NCBI RefSeq assembly: GCF_913054395.1
Contig: NZ_CAJXIP010000003.1
Location: 1-59,024 of the forward strand
Source of the DNA: an uncultured Roseovarius sp.
GTDB taxonomy: Bacteria; Pseudomonadota; Alphaproteobacteria; Rhodobacterales; Rhodobacteraceae
DNA: 59,024 nucleotides
Reading direction: 5' to 3'
A model generated the notes under the pieces. That model was not told the origin of the DNA and did not search any database. It saw nothing but the letters and a program-made list of their open reading frames with translations. Both the position numbers and the translations under genes were made by a program. Of this stretch, positions 54,140 through 59,024 are shown piece after piece (within the stretch, counting starts at the first letter, position 1; each line of letters begins with the position of its first letter).

Positions 54140-55150
54140 TTAACCCTTGTCGCGGGAGACAAGGGTTTTTGCAAACCCCACAAAGGCCGCATCCGCCGCG
54201 CGCAACTGTGGCCGCCCCGAGCGGATCCAATAGGCCTGCCACTCCGCCACCACCGCATAAACGTCACAGCCCGGCCAGAGCGCACGCACGGCCTCGAGGG
54301 CGCGCGGTGATACCTGCGGCAGCGTCATCTCATCCACCACCACGGATCGGCGGCTAAAGCGAACCTTGTCGCCTTCTTCCTCGACCATCTCGTAATCAGG
54401 CAGATGGTCGGCGACGATCATATCCCGCAGCATCTTGCGAAATACCCTGCGCGGCGAATTGGAACCTGATTTTTTCAGCAGGGTATCCACCGACACAACC
54501 CAGCCCGGCTGTCGACCGCAATGCTTGCGCGCAATCTCGTAGATGCGTCGCTCCAGCGGTTTGCGCAGGCGGAAATAATCGCGCGACAGCGTCAGAACAG
54601 ATTTGTTCATGACCGCGCGAAACAGCCATTCCGAAATCGTCACCGACACAGAGATCATCCGCCCGCCGCGCGCGCGCCGCACGATCTCCCAGCTCTCGAT
54701 CAGGCCAAACCCGCGGGTTGTCTCGATCTCGCCAGTAGTGATGTTGGTGGTGATTCGCGTACCTGCCAGCCGCTCGAAGGCCTCACGCAGCCGCCGATAG
54801 GCATCGCCCGAAGTTTCGCGGTTGGTGGCAACCAAAAGATCATGCGCCCTTAGCGTAAGTGTCCGCGAAATCGTACCCCCCGCATTCAGCGCGGCCATCA
54901 ACTGGCTGATGCAATAGATCAGGATGTCCTTGTCATGGATCGTGGCCAAACCGCGCACGGAGGGCGTTACCGTGATCTCGGTCCCCTTGTGCGCGTATTC
55001 CAGTATCCGCCTGTCAGGCCGTGTCGCCAGCGAGAACACCGGATGCTCCATCGTGGCCATGTCATCCTTGGGCACGGCATCGAATATATCGCAGACGAAA
55101 AAATCATCGGTCGGGTGGCGATCCGGCAAAAGCCCACCGGACGCTGTCAT
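54140..55150 (-). CDS. repA: Plasmid replication initiator, RPA (RepA) family
   Basis: A 336-residue initiator. Conserved blocks in order: LLPDRHPTDDFFVCDIFDAV, MEHPVFSLATRPDRRILEY, VTPSVRGLATIHDKDILIY, RETSGDAYRRLREAFERL, GFGLIESWEI, SRDYFRLRKPLERRIYEIARK and RRVFRKMLRDMIVADHLPDY. This is the RPA-type replicase of rhodobacterial plasmids, which unwinds the origin by iteron binding. The start at 55150 matches the family N-terminus, although its ribosome-binding site is weak; GTG codons at 55195 and 55219 are alternatives. It is divergent from parA, with the iterons and a DnaA box between them. Confidence 0.92.
   Translation of the reverse strand: MTASGGLLPDRHPTDDFFVCDIFDAVPKDDMATMEHPVFSLATRPDRRILEYAHKGTEITVTPSVRGLATIHDKDILIYCISQLMAALNAGGTISRTLTLRAHDLLVATNRETSGDAYRRLREAFERLAGTRITTNITTGEIETTRGFGLIESWEIVRRARGGRMISVSVTISEWLFRAVMNKSVLTLSRDYFRLRKPLERRIYEIARKHCGRQPGWVVSVDTLLKKSGSNSPRRVFRKMLRDMIVADHLPDYEMVEEEGDKVRFSRRSVVVDEMTLPQVSPRALEAVRALWPGCDVYAVVAEWQAYWIRSGRPQLRAADAAFVGFAKTLVSRDKG
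54142..54170 (+). terminator. Perfect hairpin at the 3' end of repA
   Basis: A 10-bp perfect stem (aacccttgtc / gacaagggtt) with a gcggga loop, followed by TTT on the plus strand. It lies within the last codons of repA. On the plus strand it fits an intrinsic terminator that would block transcripts entering repA from the left; on the minus strand the T run is missing. Confidence 0.5.
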
Positions 55151-55234
55151 GCCGGTTCTGCTCACGGCGTATCCTCTGCTCACGGAGGTACTCACTGACG
55201 TGACACACCCCTTCCTCACGCCCTTTTGGCAGGG

Positions 55235-55475
55235 CTTTTAGAGTCTCTGAAACAACGTGGTTTCAGTCACACCACCCTAGAAGTTATCCACAACCCTGTC
55301 CAGCGCCCCAACGGGGGATCGGAATCGCTGCATCGGGGGATCAGAGTCACCTTATCGGGGTTTTAGAGTCATCTGGTCCCGTTGAAGATCAAAATTCAGC
55401 TTAGATTCAAAAGGTTTGCGAAAATTGCCCTGACACGTAACTATAAATATAACATATAAATAACTCGGATCATTT
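55235..55475. other. Probable replication origin (oriV): DnaA box, iterons, AT-rich region
   Basis: Between repA and parA are: ttatccaca (55284-55292), a perfect consensus DnaA box; three direct repeats of 22 bases beginning at 55310, 55332 and 55354, with shared core tcggggg...agagtca; a related half copy (cttttagagtctctg) at about 55236; and an AT-rich stretch at about 55440-55466 (taaatataacatataaataa). This is the arrangement expected of an iteron-controlled origin and fits the RPA-type initiator next to it. Confidence 0.78.
55310..55375 (+). repeat. Three 22-bp iterons
   Basis: Copies at 55310-55331, 55332-55353 and 55354-55375 are contiguous, so spacing is exactly 22 bases, two turns of the helix. 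Copies two and three share atcgggg and agagtca; copy one differs more in its second half (ggaatcgc). Presumed RepA binding sites. Confidence 0.75.
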
Positions 55476-55613
55476 TGCTCTTTCCATTCAACAAGCCCCG
55501 AAAAAGCCGGAAATCGGGTTGAATTTGCTTAGAAAAGACAGGAAAATCATCTAAAAGCTTCCATGTGCCGCCTTTTGTGGTATTCAGGTGAAAACACAGC
55601 ATATCGAGCTTTC

Positions 55614-56972
55614 ATGACACGCCCTCCCTATTTCAACATCGCCCCCGATGCAGCCCTTGCAGAACTGGGACCGCCCACCCAGGCAGGCGACTTTCAGACC
55701 ATCTCGCAGGCCTGCGCGCGGGGCATGGCCGATCTGTCCGCACGCGGGCTCAGCGAGGAGGGGCGCAAATCGCTCCGGCTGTTTTCCACGTGGGAAATCA
55801 CCAAATACCTGATCCCCGTCGCCACCGCCCATTTCCGGCGCGTGCTCAAGGCCAATCCCGATCTGCCTCAGGGCCGCTCGGAAACCGAAGGCGGCGCCAA
55901 ATGGTTTGCCCTCGACGAGGTCATGCGGCTGCGCGCGCATTTCGGGGCCGAGGGATCGAAGGCCAAGGAATACCTGCCCTTCCGTCCCGAAGGCCTGCCA
56001 GCGAAAATGGTTGCCGTGGCCAACTTCAAGGGCGGTGTGGGCAAGACCTCAACCGCGGCCCATCTGGCCATGTCGGCCGCTCTGGACGGCTACAAGGTGC
56101 TGGTGATCGACCTCGATTCCCAAGGCTCCATGACCTCGATCTTCGGCGGGAAGGTCAAGGATGAATGGTCCACCGTATTTCCGCTGCTTGCACGCCACTA
56201 TGGCGAACACCTGCAATCCGAAAACCGCGCCCGTGTAGCACGCGGCGATGCCCCCCTGCCGCTTGACGAAACATTGGGCGAGGCCCGAAAAGTCACCGCA
56301 CAGGACCTGATCCAGAAAACCCACTGGCCAAACATAGATATCATTGGCGCCCAGCTTGATCTGTACTGGGCCGAGTTTCAGATCCCGGTCTGGCGCATGT
56401 CCGCACGCGGCTGGCGGCTGTGGGATGCTCTGACCGACCGGCTTGAAGCGGACGGGGTGCTTGACGAGTACGACATCATCTTCTTCGATACGCCCCCTGC
56501 CCTAGGCTATCTCACGATCAACGGGCTTGCCGCCGCCGATATCCTGCTGGTGCCGCTTGGGGCGTCTTACCTCGAGTTCGATTCCACGGGTCGTTTCTTT
56601 GACATGCTGCACGCAACCTTCTCCAGCATCGAGGACAGCGAGAACATCGCCGCCCGCGCATTGGGACTGGATGAGCTGGCATTCGAATGGGATGCCGTGC
56701 GCGCCGTGGTCACACGGTTCGACAGCACCCAGCAGGCGGAAATGGCGGCGCTGATGCAGGCCTATCTGGGCACCACGCTTTCGCCGCACCGGCAGGATTT
56801 CACCGCGCTCATCGGGCAGGCCGGCGAAAGCGTCAACGGCATCTACGAGGCCGACTATCGCGATTTCAACCGTGAAACCTATGCCCGCGGGCGTGAGACA
56901 TTTGATGCGACCTACGCAGCCTTCAAGAAGTTGCTGATCGGGGCATGGATGCGTCAGGCAAAAGGAGGCTGA
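55614..56972 (+). CDS. parA: ParA-type partition ATPase
   Basis: A 452-residue partition ATPase of the larger plasmid type, with an N-terminal DNA-binding extension of about 125 residues (EEGRKSLRLFSTWEITKYL belongs to its helix-turn-helix part), then VANFKGGVGKTSTAAHLA (deviant Walker A), VLVIDLDSQGSMTSIFGG (Walker A') and IIFFDTPPALGYLTINGLAAAD (Walker B). It moves plasmid copies together with ParB and usually represses its own operon. The ATG at 55614 fits the family; an upstream ATG at 55563 adds residues without homology. It is followed by parB after 100 bases. Confidence 0.92.
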   Translation: MTRPPYFNIAPDAALAELGPPTQAGDFQTISQACARGMADLSARGLSEEGRKSLRLFSTWEITKYLIPVATAHFRRVLKANPDLPQGRSETEGGAKWFALDEVMRLRAHFGAEGSKAKEYLPFRPEGLPAKMVAVANFKGGVGKTSTAAHLAMSAALDGYKVLVIDLDSQGSMTSIFGGKVKDEWSTVFPLLARHYGEHLQSENRARVARGDAPLPLDETLGEARKVTAQDLIQKTHWPNIDIIGAQLDLYWAEFQIPVWRMSARGWRLWDALTDRLEADGVLDEYDIIFFDTPPALGYLTINGLAAADILLVPLGASYLEFDSTGRFFDMLHATFSSIEDSENIAARALGLDELAFEWDAVRAVVTRFDSTQQAEMAALMQAYLGTTLSPHRQDFTALIGQAGESVNGIYEADYRDFNRETYARGRETFDATYAAFKKLLIGAWMRQAKGG

Positions 56973-57072
56973 TCCCCTGCCCTGAGGTCCGCTGTGGCAG
57001 GCAAACTTTAACCGGCGTCTGCTCTGTTTCTGGATGATAGCGCCTTGATTAGACTTTAACAGGAGCTTTGCC

Positions 57073-58080
57073 ATGGCCAAACGCAAACGCCTGATCGCCC
57101 CCGCACCGGGCACCGTCAGCCCCGCTGCGGATACACCCGCCACCCCGTCTCGTGATAGCGCCGCCGGTATCATGCCCGGCCGCCGCGCCCCGATTGCCGA
57201 TGTGGCAGGCCAGGCCAGCGCCGTGGCCGCGCTGGAAAAAGTCGCCGCCGAGATGATGGCCGCGCGCGCCGAGGGGCGTATGGCGCAGAAAATCCCGCTT
57301 GATGCGGTGGCCTGTGACTATCTTTCCCGTGACCGCGTGGCACTTGATCCCAGTGAAATGGATACGCTCAAGTCCTCTCTGCGCACACGCGGCCAGCAAA
57401 CCCCGATCGAGGTCGTGGAGATCGGATCCGGACGCTATGGGCTGATCTCGGGGTTTCGCCGCGTACAGGCCCTGCGCGACCTCGCCGAGACGACAGGGGC
57501 GGCGTCAGAGGTGCTTGCCTTTGTGCGCCAGCCCTCGGACGCCGCACAGGCCTATACCGCCATGGTCGAGGAAAACGAGATCCGTGTGGGGCTGTCTTAT
57601 TTCGAGCGCGCCCATATCGTGCGCAGTGCGGTCGCGGCCGGTGTCTTTCCCTCTGAATCCGAGGCCCTCAAAGGGCTTTTTGCCTCGGCCAGCCGGGCCA
57701 AGCGTTCCAAGATCAAAAGCTTCCTGCCGGTGATTGAGCATCTGGGCACGGCCCTGAGCCATCCCAATGCCCTGACCGAGCGGGCGGGGCTGGCATTGGC
57801 CGCGCGGATCACGGCCGATCCACAGTTTGCCCCTCGCCTGCGTGACCGTTTGCGCAAGGCGCAGCCAGAGCTTGCCGAGGAAGAGACACAACTTCTGGCC
57901 AAAGCGCTGACGGACAAGCCATCCGCTGCCGCCCCGAAAGGCACAAAACCGGCCAGGCCGTCGCCTGCCCCTTCCAATGAGGTGTCCGTGACATTCAAAC
58001 CCGGGGAAATGCGCCTGACCGGGGCAGGGGTCACACAGGCTCTGGCCGATAAGATTCACGCGCTTCTGGCACGGGATTAA
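57073..58080 (+). CDS. parB: ParB-type partition protein
   Basis: A 335-residue ParB/RepB protein. An aggag site precedes the ATG. The ParB N-terminal domain includes SLRTRGQQTPIEVVEIGS, YGLISGFRRVQALRDL (the GxRR box) and AYTAMVEENEIRVGLSYFERA; the helix-turn-helix covers about residues 170-215 (SEALKGLFASASRAKRSKIK). The long low-complexity C-terminal part ends in a short segment for dimerisation. No parS palindrome was recognised nearby. The stop codon overlaps that of the convergent rfbA in the palindrome ttaa. Confidence 0.9.
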   Translation: MAKRKRLIAPAPGTVSPAADTPATPSRDSAAGIMPGRRAPIADVAGQASAVAALEKVAAEMMAARAEGRMAQKIPLDAVACDYLSRDRVALDPSEMDTLKSSLRTRGQQTPIEVVEIGSGRYGLISGFRRVQALRDLAETTGAASEVLAFVRQPSDAAQAYTAMVEENEIRVGLSYFERAHIVRSAVAAGVFPSESEALKGLFASASRAKRSKIKSFLPVIEHLGTALSHPNALTERAGLALAARITADPQFAPRLRDRLRKAQPELAEEETQLLAKALTDKPSAAAPKGTKPARPSPAPSNEVSVTFKPGEMRLTGAGVTQALADKIHALLARD

Positions 58081-58955
58081 CCCTCTGCCAGAAGCCGCGC
58101 CAGATAGGTGCCATAGCCGCTTTTGCCTAGGAGTGCGGCCTGTGCCTGCAAGGCCGCATCATCAATCCAGCCCTTGCGCCACGAGATTTCCTCCGGGCAG
58201 CCCACCTGCTGGCCCTGCCGCTCTGACAGGGTGCGCACGAAGTTGCCGGCATCCAGAAGGCTGCCGTGGGTGCCTGTGTCCAGCCAGGCATAGCCGCGCC
58301 CGATCAGTTCCACCTCCAGCGATCCGTCCTCGAGATAGGTTTGCAGCAGAGAGGTGATTTCCAATTCGCCCCGCGCCGAGGGGGTGATGGTCTGCGCGCG
58401 CTGCGGCGCGGAGCCATCGAGGAAATACAAACCCGTCACCGCATAGGGCGAGGGGGGCCTGGCGGGTTTTTCGATGATTTCGCGCACCTGGCCGTTGTCG
58501 TCAAAATCAACCACGCCATAACGCTCCGGATCCGTCACGCGGTAGCCAAAAACCGTGCCGCCGAGGGCCTTGTCCCCTGCCCGCGCCAACTTGTCCGGCA
58601 ATCCATGGCCAAAGAAGATGTTATCGCCCAGCACCATCGTCGAGGGGGCGCCGTCCAGAAATGCCTCGCACAGGGTATAGGCCTGTGCCAGCCCGTCCGG
58701 GCTGGGCTGGGTGATATATTCGAGGTGCAGGCCCCATTGGCTGCCATCGCCCAGCATGCGTTTGAACTGTTCCTGATCCTGCGGCGTGGTGATGATGGCA
58801 ATTTCGCGGATGTCCGACAGCATCAGCACCGACAGCGGGTAATAGATCATCGGCTTGTCGTAGATCGGCAGCAACTGTTTGGACACACCGTAGGTGATCG
58901 GGTGCAGGCGGCTGCCGGTGCCTCCGGCCAATAGAATACCTTTGCGTTTGCTCAT
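58077..58955 (-). CDS. rfbA: Glucose-1-phosphate thymidylyltransferase
   Basis: A 292-residue nucleotidyltransferase, first step of dTDP-rhamnose synthesis. GILLAGGTGSRLHPITYGVS and KQLLPIYDKPMIYYPLSVLM form the nucleotide-binding start; PSPDGLAQAYTLCEAFL, LGDNIFFGHGL and YGVVDFDD are further RfbA signatures. Normal length and intact. It is separated from rfbC, rfbB and rfbD by the replication module, and its upstream side reaches the right edge of the window (69 bases). Confidence 0.96.
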   Translation of the reverse strand: MSKRKGILLAGGTGSRLHPITYGVSKQLLPIYDKPMIYYPLSVLMLSDIREIAIITTPQDQEQFKRMLGDGSQWGLHLEYITQPSPDGLAQAYTLCEAFLDGAPSTMVLGDNIFFGHGLPDKLARAGDKALGGTVFGYRVTDPERYGVVDFDDNGQVREIIEKPARPPSPYAVTGLYFLDGSAPQRAQTITPSARGELEITSLLQTYLEDGSLEVELIGRGYAWLDTGTHGSLLDAGNFVRTLSERQGQQVGCPEEISWRKGWIDDAALQAQAALLGKSGYGTYLARLLAEG

Positions 58956-59024
58956 GCGGGGCCTCTGTTCTGTTCTTTGATGCCTGTGCGGGCTAAATGG
59001 TTTGTTGTGGCGGAATATGGCGGG

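Noticed and set aside
53833..54285. A 150-codon minus-strand frame across the 3' end of repA
   Set aside because: It overlaps the repA coding end in another frame, has no motif, and shows the R/P/G bias of a shadow.
1..59024. tRNA or rRNA genes
   Set aside because: No cloverleaf with the conserved T-loop sequence or rRNA-like segment was noticed on either strand.

Overview
The window looks like an extrachromosomal replicon of a marine alphaproteobacterium of the Rhodobacterales (Roseobacter group), and it may be the whole circular molecule. This rests on a replication initiator of the RPA (RepA) family divergent from parA-parB, an iteron/DnaA-box origin between them, a high-GC alphaproteobacterial coding style, and VPLPA-CTERM proteins with their exosortase, a pairing typical of roseobacters. 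RepA-I-type biofilm plasmids carrying a dTDP-rhamnose operon are known in this group, and the gene content here fits that class. Circularity cannot be shown from the sequence. It is suggested because the glycosyltransferase remnant at the left edge runs off toward rfbA at the right edge on the same strand.

Layout. 1-1.9 kb: two decayed family-2 glycosyltransferases. 1.9-3.1 kb: a small membrane protein and a first VPLPA-CTERM protein. 3.2-10.9 kb: a complete type I secretion system (ABC exporter, HlyD adaptor, TolC-like outer-membrane protein) followed by a 945-residue beta-helix/PKD/LamG protein that is its likely cargo. 11-23.7 kb: exopolysaccharide (EPS) genes, namely glycosyltransferases, Wzy-like polymerase/ligase, Wzx-like flippase, two pyruvyl transferases, an F420-hydrogenase-beta-like protein, a polysaccharide deacetylase, an Alg14/Alg13-type pair, a UDP-HexNAc dehydrogenase and a rhomboid protease. 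23.8-35.6 kb: exosortase core, namely an XrtD/EpsI fusion, outer-membrane beta-barrel, OPX export lipoprotein-like protein, TPR protein, initiating sugar transferase, then ATPase, Wzz-type chain-length protein, tyrosine autokinase and a glycosyltransferase in a tightly coupled operon. 35.7-40.4 kb: two further VPLPA-CTERM proteins, a large unrecognised exported protein and a UDP-glucuronate epimerase.

40.4-47.6 kb is foreign to this theme. It holds a NeuB (nonulosonate synthase) fragment, then a catabolic island with a TRAP transporter, a cupin, an IclR regulator, an HpcG/HpaH-type hydratase, an HpcH/HpaI-type aldolase and a frameshifted tautomerase. 48-52 kb: rfbC-rfbB on one strand and rfbD plus a coupled SDR protein on the other, with an RTX-protein remnant between them. 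52-54 kb: debris without intact genes, including a cluster of nine GGAAC/GTTCC motifs and an internally deleted IS6-family transposase. 54.1-58.1 kb: repA, origin, parA, parB. 58.1-58.96 kb: rfbA, separated from the other rfb genes by the replication module.

Reading of the whole: the replicon encodes a surface-matrix factory. The rhamnose, uronic-acid and pyruvylated polysaccharide is made and exported by a Wzx/Wzy-type route, VPLPA-CTERM proteins are processed by the plasmid's own exosortase, and a large adhesin- or lyase-like protein is exported by the plasmid's own type I system. This functional integration is inference from family knowledge and gene order.
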